NCBI GenBank assembly: GCA_016458225.1
Contig: JAEMGR010000003.1
Span: 1 to 64,000 of the forward strand
Length of the DNA: 64,000 bases
Direction of reading: 5' to 3'
Source: Myxococcaceae bacterium JPH2
GTDB taxonomy: Bacteria > Myxococcota > Myxococcia > Myxococcales > Myxococcaceae
The position numbers were made by a program, and so were the translations under genes. This document shows, one piece after another, positions 18,122 to 28,500 of the stretch. The notes under the pieces are model-generated. The model saw nothing but the letters and a program-made list of their open reading frames with translations, had not been told where the DNA came from and made no database searches. Positions within the stretch are counted from its first letter, which is position 1. Each line of letters starts with the position of its first letter.

Positions 18122-19021
18122 ATGTCCTGGCTCAACTATCACCATCTCCTGTATTTCTGGACGGTTGCGCGAGCGGGCAGCATCGCCAAGGCCAGCGAGG
18201 AGCTGCACCTGGCGCAGCCCACCATCAGCAGCCAGCTCAAGCTCCTGGAGGAGTCGCTGGGCCACAAGCTGTTCGAGCGCCAGGGCCGCAAGCTGGCGCT
18301 CACCGACGTGGGCCGCACGGTCATGCGGTACGCGGACGAGATCTTCCGGCTGGGCAACGAGTTGAAGAACGTGGTCGCCGGCCACCCCGCGGGCCAGCAG
18401 GCGCGACTCAACGTCGGGCTGCTCGACGTCATCCCCAAGCTCGTCGCCGAGCAGCTCCTCAAGCCCGCGCTCGAGGCCGGTCCCTCGCTGCGTGTCATCT
18501 GCCGCGAAGGGCCGCTGCCCCAGCTGCTCGCCTCCCTGGCGCTGCATGAGCTGGACGTGGTGCTCGCGGACGCGCCGGGCGCGGAGACGGTGAGCGTGCG
18601 CTCGTTCAATCACTTGCTGGGCAAGTGTGGCGTCACCTTCTTCGCCGCGAGCGGGCTGGCCCATTTGAAGAAAGACTTTCCGCGCTCGCTCGATGGCGCG
18701 CCCGTGCTGTTGCCCTCCGATGAATCCTCGGTGCGCCGCTCGTTGGACCTGTGGTTCGAGCGACAGGGCCTGCGTCCCCTCATCGCGGGAGACTTCGACG
18801 ACAGCGCCATGCTCCAGGCCTTTGGGCAGACGGGCCACGGCGTCTTCGCCATGCCCTCCATCACCGAGGCCGAGGTGATCCGCCAGCTCAACGTCTCCGT
18901 CATCGGCCGGACGGATGAAATCGAGACCTGCTTCTACGCCATCACCGTGGAGCGGCGCCTGCGCCACCCCTCCGTCGTCGCCATCGCCGAGGCGGCGCGC
19001 GCGCACGTGTTCGGGACCTGA
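18122..19021 (+). CDS. nhaR: NhaR-like LysR-family regulator
   Basis: 299 residues. The first residues MSWLNYHHLLYFWTVARAGS align closely with E. coli NhaR as I know it (MSHINYNHLYYFWHVYKEGS), which fixes the ATG at 18122 although no ribosome site precedes it. The winged helix (ASEELHLAQPTISSQLKLLE) is followed by a LysR effector domain with NhaR-typical segments (GECG-like GKCGVTFFAA, GDFDDSAMLQAFGQTGHG). In enterobacteria NhaR activates the Na+/H+ antiporter nhaA in response to Na+. No antiporter gene lies nearby, so its target here is unknown. It diverges from the RpoH-like sigma gene. Confidence 0.85.
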   Translation: MSWLNYHHLLYFWTVARAGSIAKASEELHLAQPTISSQLKLLEESLGHKLFERQGRKLALTDVGRTVMRYADEIFRLGNELKNVVAGHPAGQQARLNVGLLDVIPKLVAEQLLKPALEAGPSLRVICREGPLPQLLASLALHELDVVLADAPGAETVSVRSFNHLLGKCGVTFFAASGLAHLKKDFPRSLDGAPVLLPSDESSVRRSLDLWFERQGLRPLIAGDFDDSAMLQAFGQTGHGVFAMPSITEAEVIRQLNVSVIGRTDEIETCFYAITVERRLRHPSVVAIAEAARAHVFGT

Positions 19022-19027
19022 GCCCGC

Positions 19028-20749
19028 TCAGCTCGCCTGGGTCAACACGCCGGGCACGGGCTGCCCGATCTCCGTGCAGAGGGCCTCCGCCTTCTTCACC
19101 TCCTGGCGCAGCGCCTTGAGGTGATTGCGGCTCGTCACCAGGGACGCGCGCCCGAGCAGCCGGAAGGCCTCGTCTCGCCCCACCTGCTGCACGGCCTCCG
19201 CCAGGACGAAGCCGCGCAGCGTCTCCGCGAAGTCGATGTCCAACGGCGCCTGTCTTCGCTGCGCCTCCTGAACGAAGACGCGCGCGGTCTGGCACATCGC
19301 CTCGGGCAGCGAGCGCTGCGTCCCACCCTCATAGGCCAGCGCTTGTTGGACGTGGGCCTCGCGCACCTCCAGCTCTGGCCCCATGCCGCCCTGCTGCATC
19401 CACGCGAGCGTGTAGGCGCGGCGGACGATGTTGTCGAGCTGTCTGAGATTGCCCGGCCACGCGTTCTGCTCCAGGCGCTGCGCTGCTCCCGAGGCCAGCC
19501 GCACGACGCACTCCGAGCGCTTCTCTCGGTGATGGCGCTCGAGCAGGTAGCGCGCCCAATCGCCAATCTCATCCCTGCGCTCGTCCAGCGCGGGCAGCCG
19601 CACGGGCAGGACGTTGATGCGGTAGTAGAGGTCCTCGCGGAAGGCGCCCTTGCGGACCGCGTCGGCGAGGTCCGCGTTGGTCCCCACGATGAAGCGGACC
19701 TCTGCGGCGTGTTCCCCCGAGGCATCGCCCAGCGAGCGGAAGGTGCGCTCCTCCAGGACGTGCAGCAGCCCCGCCTGGGCCTTGAGCGACAGCTTGTCGA
19801 TCTCGTCGATGAACAACGTCCCGCCCCGCGCCCGCATCAGCGCGCCGGGGTTGTCTCGCACCGCGCCCGTGAAGGCGCCGCGCCGCCATCCGAAAAGCTC
19901 CGCCATCTGGAGTTCCTCGGGGATCATCGTCAGGTCCAGGCTCTCGAAGCGCCCCTCCTGCCGCGACGATTGGGTATGGCACCAGCGCGCCATCCGCGAC
20001 TTGCCCGCGCCCGTGGGGCCGCTGAGGAGCAAGGTCTCCTCCTGCTGAGCGAAGACGCGCAGCACGTCGACCAAGGGGGCCATGGATGGGCCCACCACGG
20101 GGAGGAACGCATCGGGCTCCGGCGTGGCGCTCGGGCGCCAGGGCAGGCCTACGAGGTATGGCGCCGCGACGTCCGCGGCGAGCTGGAGCGAATCACTCAG
20201 CTCACGCCAGAGGAACTCCTGGTCCAACGCGGAGGGGCAGCTTGCCTCCAACGCGAGCATTCCATCGATGCGCCCGCCGACCGTGCGCAGGGGCAGAACA
20301 CAGACATGGGTGGCCTCTCGGCTGAGCAGCCGTTGCTGACTCTCCTGCGTGACGTGGGTGAGGAGGGCCGGCGCGAGCGTGCTGGGCGCTCGGGCAGCGT
20401 GAGGGTGCAGCGTGCCCAGGCCCACGTTGAGGGAGACCGCGCCGCCGTGCTCCATCACGGCCCGCCACGCGGACACGGAGGCGAGCAAAGCCGCTCGCGG
20501 TCCATCCGTCAGCTCCGCGTTCGACTCCGGCGCGTGGGGCTCCCACTCCAGCGCCACCAACCGGCGATAGGCATCCGCCGGACGCAGGTGCACCACCCCG
20601 CGCAGCAGTCGCCCCTGTCCGGCGAAGAGGCTGGCGTCCAGGTGTCGCTGTGCCCGCTCCAGCATGGCGCGCAGGGTGAGCCGCGCGGCCTGCTCGAAGT
20701 GCCTCGCGGCATGCAGCCCCGTCACCAGGGCCGAGAACTCCTCGTACAT
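19028..20749 (-). CDS. Sigma-54-dependent transcription activator (enhancer-binding protein) with GAF-like sensor
   Basis: 573 residues from the ATG at 20749, where GGGAGG sits 6 bases upstream; the ATG at 20755 would touch that site. Residues about 1-200 look like a GAF-type sensor. The AAA+ domain follows: Walker A GPTGAGKSRMARW, the sigma-54 contact loop RRGAFTGAVRDN, Walker B GGTLFIDEIDKL, and the R-finger region FREDLYYRINVLPVRLP. The C-terminus (DEAFRLLGRASLVTSRNHLKALRQ) is a Fis-like helix-turn-helix. It should bind an enhancer and open sigma-54 promoters when its sensor is triggered. It starts 95 bases after the ECF sigma gene on the same strand, so the two may be one transcript. Confidence 0.92.
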   Translation of the reverse strand: MYEEFSALVTGLHAARHFEQAARLTLRAMLERAQRHLDASLFAGQGRLLRGVVHLRPADAYRRLVALEWEPHAPESNAELTDGPRAALLASVSAWRAVMEHGGAVSLNVGLGTLHPHAARAPSTLAPALLTHVTQESQQRLLSREATHVCVLPLRTVGGRIDGMLALEASCPSALDQEFLWRELSDSLQLAADVAAPYLVGLPWRPSATPEPDAFLPVVGPSMAPLVDVLRVFAQQEETLLLSGPTGAGKSRMARWCHTQSSRQEGRFESLDLTMIPEELQMAELFGWRRGAFTGAVRDNPGALMRARGGTLFIDEIDKLSLKAQAGLLHVLEERTFRSLGDASGEHAAEVRFIVGTNADLADAVRKGAFREDLYYRINVLPVRLPALDERRDEIGDWARYLLERHHREKRSECVVRLASGAAQRLEQNAWPGNLRQLDNIVRRAYTLAWMQQGGMGPELEVREAHVQQALAYEGGTQRSLPEAMCQTARVFVQEAQRRQAPLDIDFAETLRGFVLAEAVQQVGRDEAFRLLGRASLVTSRNHLKALRQEVKKAEALCTEIGQPVPGVLTQAS

Positions 20750-20844
20750 CGACATCCTCCCACTCGCCGGCTCCCGCTCGGGAAACGGCGAGGGAATGTG
20801 AGCACAAGCCCCGTGCGCCCGTCGCGCCTGGAATGAGGACGCGC

Positions 20845-21414
20845 TCATGCCGCGAGCACCGTGGGCTGGAGTTGTGCGAGCAGCTTCGCTCGCGCGTCAT
20901 GCATCCGCTTGGAGACCGTGCCCACCGAGATGCCCTGCGACGCCGCGATGTCCTGGTACTTCAGTCCCGCGGAGTGAAGCTCGAACGTGCTGCGCAGCTT
21001 CGGACTCAGGCCTCGCAGCGCTCGGGCGAACTGCTCGTCCGTGATGGCCTCGAAGCGCGGTGACGCGCTGTCGACCTGCCCGCCCATCACCTCGCCCGGG
21101 AGGCAGGGGTCATTCTCCTGGCGCGCGCGGACCCGCCGCTTCCGACACAGGTCATAGAAGAGTCGTGTGAGCGTGGTGACGAGCCACGCGTCACAGGAGG
21201 CGTCACGCGGCCGGCGCGCGGGCCCACCGAAGGTCTGGAGGAAGCGCAGCAGGACATCCTGAACGAGGTCCTCCGCGTCCGCGCCGTTGCGACACACCCG
21301 CCTCGCGTGGGTCAGCAGCCACGCCCGACGGCGGGCGACGAACACGCCGCTCGCGCACTCGCCTGGCACCCGCGCGGTGCCTGGGTCGGGCCCACCTCTG
21401 TCTCGTGCGGTCAT
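20845..21414 (-). CDS. ECF-type RNA polymerase sigma factor
   Basis: 189 residues from the ATG at 21414; the frame opens at 21441. Region 2 is seen in CRNGADAEDLVQDVLLRFLQ and DAWLVTTLTRLFYDLCRKRR. Region 4 is LSPKLRSTFELHSAGLKYQD and SVGTVSKRMHDARAKL. This is a minimal two-domain ECF factor. No anti-sigma gene with a membrane segment or zinc motif adjoins it. Instead the next gene in the same direction is a sigma-54 activator, and the divergent neighbour is a large Ser/Thr kinase. Regulation by phosphorylation or by the activator is possible but not shown. Confidence 0.9.
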   Translation of the reverse strand: MTARDRGGPDPGTARVPGECASGVFVARRRAWLLTHARRVCRNGADAEDLVQDVLLRFLQTFGGPARRPRDASCDAWLVTTLTRLFYDLCRKRRVRARQENDPCLPGEVMGGQVDSASPRFEAITDEQFARALRGLSPKLRSTFELHSAGLKYQDIAASQGISVGTVSKRMHDARAKLLAQLQPTVLAA

Positions 21415-21578
21415 CACGCCGCCGCCCTGAGCAGCCCCCATGCCAGCGGGCCTTCTCCCCGAGAGACGCGCGGACCGCAGGCGGGAGGTACCGACTCACG
21501 CGTGTCGCGGCTACGGCGGCGCGTCACCCGAACACGCGGAGATAGGCCGCCCGTGGCGCACGCCCTAGACTCCGCGCC

Positions 21579-24500
21579 ATGCCGCCAGCCCGGCCCGCCG
21601 GGGCGCCTCTGCCCGTGCTCCCCGCCGCCACCCTCATCGCCGAGCGCTTCTCGCTGACGGACTTCATCGGTCACGGCGGGATGGGCTCCATCTACCGCGC
21701 GGCGGATCTCCGCTCGGGGCGGACCGTCGCGCTCAAGCTGCTCCACGAGGACAGCGCCGAGGCCCTGCATCGCTTTCATCGCGAGGCCACGCTCCTCTCG
21801 GAGCTGGAGCACCCGGGCATCGTCGGCTACGTGGCCCATGGCACCGGAGCCGAGAGCCCGCCCTTTCTCGCCATGCAGTGGCTGGAGGGCGAGGACCTCG
21901 CGCGGCGACTCGCGCGGCGACGCTTGAGTCCCACCGAGGCGCTGGAGGTGCTGACGCACGCGGCGCGGGCGCTCGCTCGGGCCCACGCGCACGGCGTCAT
22001 CCACCGCGACCTCAAGCCCTCGAACCTCTTCCTGCGCAACGGACGGACCGAGGAGGTCGTGCTGCTCGACTTCGGGCTCGCGCGGCGCGTGCGGCCCTCC
22101 GTGGCGATGACAGCCCACCAGATGGTGCTGGGCACGCCGGGCTACATGGCCCCCGAGCAGATCTCCGGACACGAGGCGCTGACGCCCGCCGCGGACATCT
22201 TCTCCCTGGGCTGCGTGCTCTACGAATGTCTCACGGGCCGGCCGCCCTTCGCCGCGCCCCACTTCGTCGCGGCGCTCGCCAAGGTTCTCTTCACCCAGCC
22301 CGAACCCGTGCGCGCGCGGTGTCCCGAGCTGCCGCGTGGCCTGGAGGCGCTCCTGGAGCGCATGCTCGCCAAGCAGCCAGCACATCGCATCCCAGACGCG
22401 AGCGCGCTGGTCACCCTGCTGGAGTCCACGTCCCTCCTGGCCTCGGAGGCGGAGCCGCTCGCGGGTTCGCCGGAGAGCGTGCCCCGCGTCCTGCTGGGCG
22501 CCGAGCAGCAGCTCGTCAGCGTGCTGCTGGCCATGCCGCGTCCGTCCGTTGCCAGCCCGCGCGAGACATGGCAATCCTTGCGCGACACCCTGCGCCAGGT
22601 GTTGTCGCCACACGGCGCACAGGTGGAGCTGCTCGCGGATGGCGCGCTCGTGGTCACGCTCGCCGCGACCCATGGCTCCGCGATGGACCCCGCCGCGCTC
22701 GTGGCCCGGTGTGCGCTGCTTCTTCAAGAGCGGTGTCCCGAGGCCGCCGTGGTGCTCACCACGGGGCGCGGACGCCTGGATGCGCCCCTGCCCGTGGGCG
22801 AGGCGGTGGATCGCGCCGGGCAGTTGATGCACCAGTGGGAGCAGTTCCCCACCGAGCCGTCCGCGCGCGTGCTGCTGGATGAGGTCACCGCGGGGCTGCT
22901 CGGCCCCGACTTCCAGCTCACGCGTCCGCGCGAGGACCTGTTCCTGCTTCGCGGCGCACAGGTGGATGCCGACGAGTCACGCCCGCTGCTCGGCAAGCCC
23001 ACGCCCTGCGTTGGCCGTGAGCAGGAGTTGGCGCTGCTGGAGCTGACCTTCAACACCTGCGTGCAGGAGTCCTCCGCGCAGGCGGTGCTGGTGAAGGCGC
23101 CGGCGGGCCTGGGCAAGTCGCGGCTGCGCCATGAGTTCCTGCGCCGCTTGCGCAGGCAGGAGCAGCCCGTGTTGGAGCTGCTCGGCCGTGGCGACCCGAT
23201 GAGCGCTGGCTCCGCGGACGGACTGATAGGACAGGCATTGCGGCGCCTGTGTGGGATGACTGGCGCGGAGCCTCTCGGCCCTCGACGTGAGCGCTTGGCC
23301 GAGCGCATCGGCCGGCACCTGCCCGCCGCGCACCAGGCGGAGGTGACAGGCTTTCTGGGCGAGCTGTGCGGTGTGCCCTTCCCGGAGTCTCACCATCCCC
23401 GGCTGAGCGCCGCGCGTGGCAACCCGCAGCTCCTGAGCACGCAGGTCGGCCGGGCCCTGGTGACGTTCCTCCGCGCCGAGTGCGCGCAGCAGCCGGTGCT
23501 GCTCGTCCTGGAGGACCTGCACTGGGGAGAAGCGCACACCGTGAGGCTGCTGGACGAGACGTTGCGCGAGCTGGCCGAGCAGCCCTTCATGGTGCTGGCC
23601 CTGGCTCGCCCTGACGTGGAGCACCTGCTCCCCACGTCCGGCGCGCGGCGCATGCAAGAGCTGCCGCTGCGGGGACTGAGCCGCAAGGCCGAGGCACGAC
23701 TGGCGCGCGAGGTGTTGGGCGCGGAGGTTCCCGAGGCGGTCATCGAGCGCCTCGTGGAGCACGCGGCGGGCAATCCGCTGTTCCTGGAGGAGCTGATCCG
23801 AGGCGAGGCCGAGGGCCGCGGAGAAGCCGCGCCGCGCACGGTGCTCGCCATGATTCAAGCGCGCCTGGGGCGACTGGAGCCTCGCGCGCGGCAGGTGCTG
23901 CTGGCCGCGAGCTTCTACGGGCGCGCCTTCTGGGGCAACGGCGTGCTCGCGCTGCTGGGCGAGGCGATGCCTCCCGCGGAGCTGGAGCACTGGCTGCGCC
24001 GACTGGTGGACCTGGAGTGGGTGGAGCCCCAGGACTCCAGTCGCTTCCCCGAGCAGGTCGAGTATCGCTTCCGACACGCGCTGGTGCGCGATGCGGCGCA
24101 TGGCCTGGTGCCGGATGACGACAAGGCCGCGGGGCATGACCTCGCGGGGCGCTGGTTGGAGCGGACAGGGGAGCGGGATCCGCACGTCCTCGCGGAGCAC
24201 TTCCGCCTGGGCGCGAAGCCCGAGCGCGCCATCCCCTACTTCCTCCTCGCCGCCGAGCACCTCTTCGATCGGCATGACCTGGGCGGCATGGAGCGCTGCA
24301 TGGACGCCACCCTCGCGCTGTCTCCGCCGGAGGAAGCGCGGGTCCGGCTGCGAGCCCTGCGCGCCACCACCGCGTTCTGGATGGATGACTTCAGCACGCT
24401 CGGCGAGCTGGGCCATGCGGTGTTGCCCAGCCTGGAGCCGGGCAGCGCGCAGTGGAGCCGGCTCATCAGTGGACTCAGCCTGGGCTCCACGCTCAGCGGG

Positions 24501-25520
24501 CATCGGGACTTTGTCGTCGAGCTGTGCGCTCAACTGCGCGCCGCACGCCCCGGCGCCGAGTCGCGAGGGGCCTACTTCCTGGCGCTCTGCTTCGCGTGCT
24601 GCATGGCGTCCTACCTGGGAGACATGCCCGAGGTGACCGCGTGCTTCGCGCACCTCGAAGGGCTGGGCCAGGAGGTCATCGCGCGGGACGGCGTCGTGAG
24701 GGGCTGGCGTGGCATCGCTCATGGCTTTCGCGACCTGTGCCTGACCGGCAGTCCGTGGACCGCGCTGGATTGGGCGGAGCAGGCCGCGCGGGCGCTCCAG
24801 GAAGTGGGCTCCGAGCGCGACGAGGTGGCCGCGCTCACCTGGCGAGCCCAGGCGCTGATGGCCCTGGGACGAACCGAGGAGGCCCTGGAGCAGGTGCGCC
24901 GAGGCATGGCGCTGGCGCTGCGCGTGGGACAGCTCTTCCCCATCACCCATGCGCGGCAGACGCTCGCGCTGCTGCTGGCGGGGAGCCCTGAAGTCGCGCA
25001 CCAGGACGAGGCCCGCGCCCTGGTCCTCGAATGGGTGGATGCGCGCCTGCCCAACCTCGTGCACCGAGGGACAGCGCACCTCGTGCTCTCTCGGGTCGCC
25101 ACGAGCCAGGGGCGACTCACCGAAGCGCTGGAGCACGCGCGGCTGGCGTGTGACGTGCTCGCGCTGTTCGCGCCTTTCCTCGCCCAGGCGCGCTGGAACT
25201 TGAGTGCGCTGCTTCTCGCGTGGGGGCACTGCGACGAGGCACGGAGGACGGCATCACTCGCGCTGGAGGCGCTGGCGCGAAGCGGCGGCGAGGGCGTGGC
25301 CCGGGTGGGCCTGCTCCAGGTGCTGGCGGAGTCCTGCCTCGCCTTGGGCGATACATCGGCCGGAGAGGCGGCGCTGCGGCAAGCCCTGCGCTGCATCCAC
25401 GCACGTGCTCGGGAGATTCCCGATGGCCCTTTGCGCGAGCGCTACCTGGCACATGTCCCCGAGAACGCCCGGGTGCGCGAGCTGACTCGACAGCGCTGGG
25501 GCGACACGCACCCGACTTGA
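21579..25520 (+). CDS. Ser/Thr protein kinase fused to cyclase-like, STAND ATPase and TPR domains
   Basis: 1313 residues. Residues about 27-290 are a Hanks-type kinase with all key motifs: IGHGGMGSIYRA, VALKLL, HRDLKPSN, DFGLA, GTPGYMAPEQ. Next, about 305-460, is a degenerate nucleotide-cyclase-like region. A MalT/STAND-type ATPase starts near residue 470 (PCVGREQELALLELTF) with Walker A APAGLGKSRLRHEF near 508 and LLVLEDLHWGEAHTVRLL as Walker B. The last ~430 residues are helical TPR-like repeats. Such kinases are common in myxobacterial signalling. No transmembrane segment is present, so it is cytoplasmic. It diverges from the ECF sigma gene over 164 bases. Confidence 0.92.
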   Translation: MPPARPAGAPLPVLPAATLIAERFSLTDFIGHGGMGSIYRAADLRSGRTVALKLLHEDSAEALHRFHREATLLSELEHPGIVGYVAHGTGAESPPFLAMQWLEGEDLARRLARRRLSPTEALEVLTHAARALARAHAHGVIHRDLKPSNLFLRNGRTEEVVLLDFGLARRVRPSVAMTAHQMVLGTPGYMAPEQISGHEALTPAADIFSLGCVLYECLTGRPPFAAPHFVAALAKVLFTQPEPVRARCPELPRGLEALLERMLAKQPAHRIPDASALVTLLESTSLLASEAEPLAGSPESVPRVLLGAEQQLVSVLLAMPRPSVASPRETWQSLRDTLRQVLSPHGAQVELLADGALVVTLAATHGSAMDPAALVARCALLLQERCPEAAVVLTTGRGRLDAPLPVGEAVDRAGQLMHQWEQFPTEPSARVLLDEVTAGLLGPDFQLTRPREDLFLLRGAQVDADESRPLLGKPTPCVGREQELALLELTFNTCVQESSAQAVLVKAPAGLGKSRLRHEFLRRLRRQEQPVLELLGRGDPMSAGSADGLIGQALRRLCGMTGAEPLGPRRERLAERIGRHLPAAHQAEVTGFLGELCGVPFPESHHPRLSAARGNPQLLSTQVGRALVTFLRAECAQQPVLLVLEDLHWGEAHTVRLLDETLRELAEQPFMVLALARPDVEHLLPTSGARRMQELPLRGLSRKAEARLAREVLGAEVPEAVIERLVEHAAGNPLFLEELIRGEAEGRGEAAPRTVLAMIQARLGRLEPRARQVLLAASFYGRAFWGNGVLALLGEAMPPAELEHWLRRLVDLEWVEPQDSSRFPEQVEYRFRHALVRDAAHGLVPDDDKAAGHDLAGRWLERTGERDPHVLAEHFRLGAKPERAIPYFLLAAEHLFDRHDLGGMERCMDATLALSPPEEARVRLRALRATTAFWMDDFSTLGELGHAVLPSLEPGSAQWSRLISGLSLGSTLSGHRDFVVELCAQLRAARPGAESRGAYFLALCFACCMASYLGDMPEVTACFAHLEGLGQEVIARDGVVRGWRGIAHGFRDLCLTGSPWTALDWAEQAARALQEVGSERDEVAALTWRAQALMALGRTEEALEQVRRGMALALRVGQLFPITHARQTLALLLAGSPEVAHQDEARALVLEWVDARLPNLVHRGTAHLVLSRVATSQGRLTEALEHARLACDVLALFAPFLAQARWNLSALLLAWGHCDEARRTASLALEALARSGGEGVARVGLLQVLAESCLALGDTSAGEAALRQALRCIHARAREIPDGPLRERYLAHVPENARVRELTRQRWGDTHPT

Positions 25521-25527
25521 AAAGACA

Positions 25528-25567
25528 CTCGCGCCGAGGCCCCTGGAGGGGACAGCCTCGGCGCGAG
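25528..25567 (-). terminator. Terminator hairpin between kinase and Kelch genes
   Basis: CTCGCGCCGAGGC (25528-25540) and GCCTCGGCGCGAG (25555-25567) form a perfect 13-bp stem, with a small CCC/GGG pairing in the loop. On the minus strand it is followed by TGTCTTTTC, so it fits best as the terminator of the leftward Kelch gene. It may also stop the rightward kinase transcript. Confidence 0.7.
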
Positions 25568-25595
25568 CGGCGCTCAGGCCTTCAACACCTGCGCG

Positions 25596-28500
25596 TTACA
25601 TCTCCTCCTCGTCATTGCTCACGGTGAGGTCGACCTTGAGGTAGTCATTCGAGCCCGACTCTCCGTTCTTGATCTTGAAGTACAGGGGCGCGGCGCTGTC
25701 GCGGACGACGTCCACGACATTGGTCGTCTCCGCATCCAGGTCCGTGTTGCTGCACGACCAGCCCTCGTACAGCTTGCCGTGCGCGCTCACCGAGACGTCT
25801 GTCTTGTTGCTCGCGCGGGTGAGGGTCAGGGTGACCTCCATGCGGACCTCGTCATCCACGCACTTGGAATAGCTCCACGTCTCGCTCTCGTGGCCGTCCT
25901 CCAGATACGCCGTCTGGTCGATGGGGATGGTCGCGTACTTGTTGCCCAACAAGTCCTCCTCCATCGCCTCCAGGACGCCGGTGACGTGGACCGCGCGGTA
26001 GTACTCGGGGGGGTGAGCCGGGTCGTTCTGGTGGAAGACCTGGATGGTGCGCGTGAACGGGGTGTTCAGCGTGCGGCCATGGCTGTCATGCAGCGCGGTG
26101 ACCTGCACCGTCTTGTCTCCAAACGTCGTCCACCGGTGGCGCTTGAGGAACGTCTCGTCGAACCGGGCTCCGGTGAACTCGGTGGGCGCGGTGCCGTCTC
26201 CCCAGTCGACGCGGTAGGTGATGGCGTTGTCCTGCTGGAGCGAGGCCGGCGAGGCCAGCGCATTGTCCTTCTCGAACGGGAAGCAGGGGCGCATGCGGAT
26301 GGTGTAGCCCGTGCTGTCGTACTGGCCCGGGTTGCCCGTGCCGACCAGCATCGGCGCGAGGGCGTTCGCGCCACCCGGGACGGACGAGACGAGGTTCTGG
26401 AAGTAGAGGTGGCGCTTGCCCGTGGAGAAGATGTCGTTCCACTGCTTCGCGCCGAGGAAGATGAGCCCCACTTCGCCCGTCACGTTGAGACGCCAGTTGA
26501 GGTCGAAGTAGCCACCCTGGACGAACTCCTCCGTGCCATCCCCGTCGCCGTCACCGCAGTTGTTGCCCGAGTAGCCCCACAGGTCTCCGTCGATGTACGG
26601 CCGCACCCCGGCCTGTCCGTACGCCAGCTCATCCGTGTAGAGGAAGAGGCGCACCGCCGCCTGCGCCCAGACTGACGGCTGCACGCGGCCGGAGATGCTG
26701 CCCGTTGCGTTCAACCCCGAGGGCGGCGGCATGCTCGCGGTCGTCACCGACGTGCAGCCGTCCGGCGTGCAGTCCACGCCGAAGTGGACCGAGGTGCTCT
26801 GCGTGGCCGCGTAGGTCAGGCTGGTGGTGGCGTTGGCCGCCACGTCGATGCCCACGGTGATGGGCAGGTTGAGGCCCACGACCACGGGCACCGGGCCTGC
26901 CATGAAGGGCATGGTCACCAGGTTCGGCTTCGCGATGGGGAACGCCCAGGTGTTCGCATAGGCGATGGTCCCGTTCACCGTGGCGCCGTAGTTGAGCGCG
27001 CCATCGCCCGACACCTTGAAGGACTCGAAGCTGGCGCCCACCGGGATGCACAAGCCGAAGAGGCCGTAGCGAGGAACATTCATGTTCAGCTCGCCCGACG
27101 CCTGCGCGGTGAGGTTGCCGCTCGTGGTGATGGAGCCGGTGAAGCCCGAGCCCAGGTCCTTCTGGTAGTTGAGGTTCGACGTGAAGTCGAACGTGTGTCC
27201 CCACGAGGCGTGCTCGTCCGGACACCCGAAGCTCAGCGCATTGAAGCCCGAGGCCGGCGGCGAGGCGATCGACTGGAGATAGGGCGTGAGCGAGCCCTGC
27301 AGCTCGGAGGCGCGAATCTCCTCGAGGATGCGCTTGTCGAGGAAGAACATCGTCGTCTTCCCGACCGAGCGGTCCGCGAGCTGCGTGCGCAGCCCCTCCG
27401 GCATCGGCGCGTTCGCGATGCCCAGGTCATCACTCACCACGTAGAGGTCCGAGTTGAACGGCCCCGTGGCGCTGTCCGTGTTGCCACCGCTGGCGTTGAT
27501 GAGTTCCCAGCCCGTGCCCGTGTCGAGCACGACCTGGACGTAGAGCGCGGAGAAGACCTCGGCGGAGGCCTGGTCCCCCGTGCTGATGCCACCGACCACG
27601 AGCACACGGCCGTTGTTCAGCAGCGTGGCGGTGTGCTGGTAGCGAGACACGCCCATGGCGGGCACCGTGTCCCAGACACCGCGCGCCGGGTCATACAGCT
27701 CCGAGGCCGTCTGGATGCCCGTGGACGTGTCATAGCCGCCCGTGACGAGCACCTTGCCGTTGGCCAGCACCGTCGCCGTGTGGAGATGGCGCGGCTGGCT
27801 CATGGCACCAGTGGCGGACCACGTCCCCGTCGCCGGGTCATACAGCTCGGCGCGCGTGGAGGGCTCGCCATCCGCCGCGCCACCCGAGACGAGCACCTGC
27901 CCGTTGGCCAGCACCGTGGCCGAGTGGTCCGCGCGCGCCGTCCCCAGCGCCCCCGCCGCGGTCCACGTCCCCGTCGCCGGGTCATACAGCTCCGCCGAGG
28001 TCAGCCGCCCCGACGCGCCCTCGCCTCCGGACACCAGCACCTTGCCGTTCGACAGCAGCGTCGCGGTGTGGTGCGCGCGGGCCGTGCCGAGTGAGCCCGC
28101 CGCCGTCCACGCGCCCGTCGCCGGGTCATACAGCTCCGCCGAACCCAGCGCGGCGCCGCCGTACTCCCCGGACGCGCCGCCCGTGACGAGCACCTTGCCG
28201 TTGCCGAGCAACGTGGCGGTGTGGTGATAGCGAGCCGTGCTCAGCGGCGCGGGCGTCGTCCAGGTCCCCGAGGCAGGGTCGAACAGCGCCGTGGTGACGC
28301 CCACGTCCGTTCCACCCACGACGAGCACCTTGCCGTTCGACAGCAGCGTCGCGGTGGGCCGATGGAAGCTCGCGGGCGCGGCGCCCGTCTGGCTCCAGGT
28401 GCCGGTGGCCGGGTCATACACCTCCACCGAGGGGTTGTAGCCGCCCACGACGAGCACGCGTCCGTCTTGCAACTTGATGGCGGAATGCAGCAGCCGCGCC

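Noticed and set aside
18122-19021. A linked Na+/H+ antiporter operon
   Set aside because: No antiporter-like membrane protein is encoded in the window; the regulator is an orphan here.
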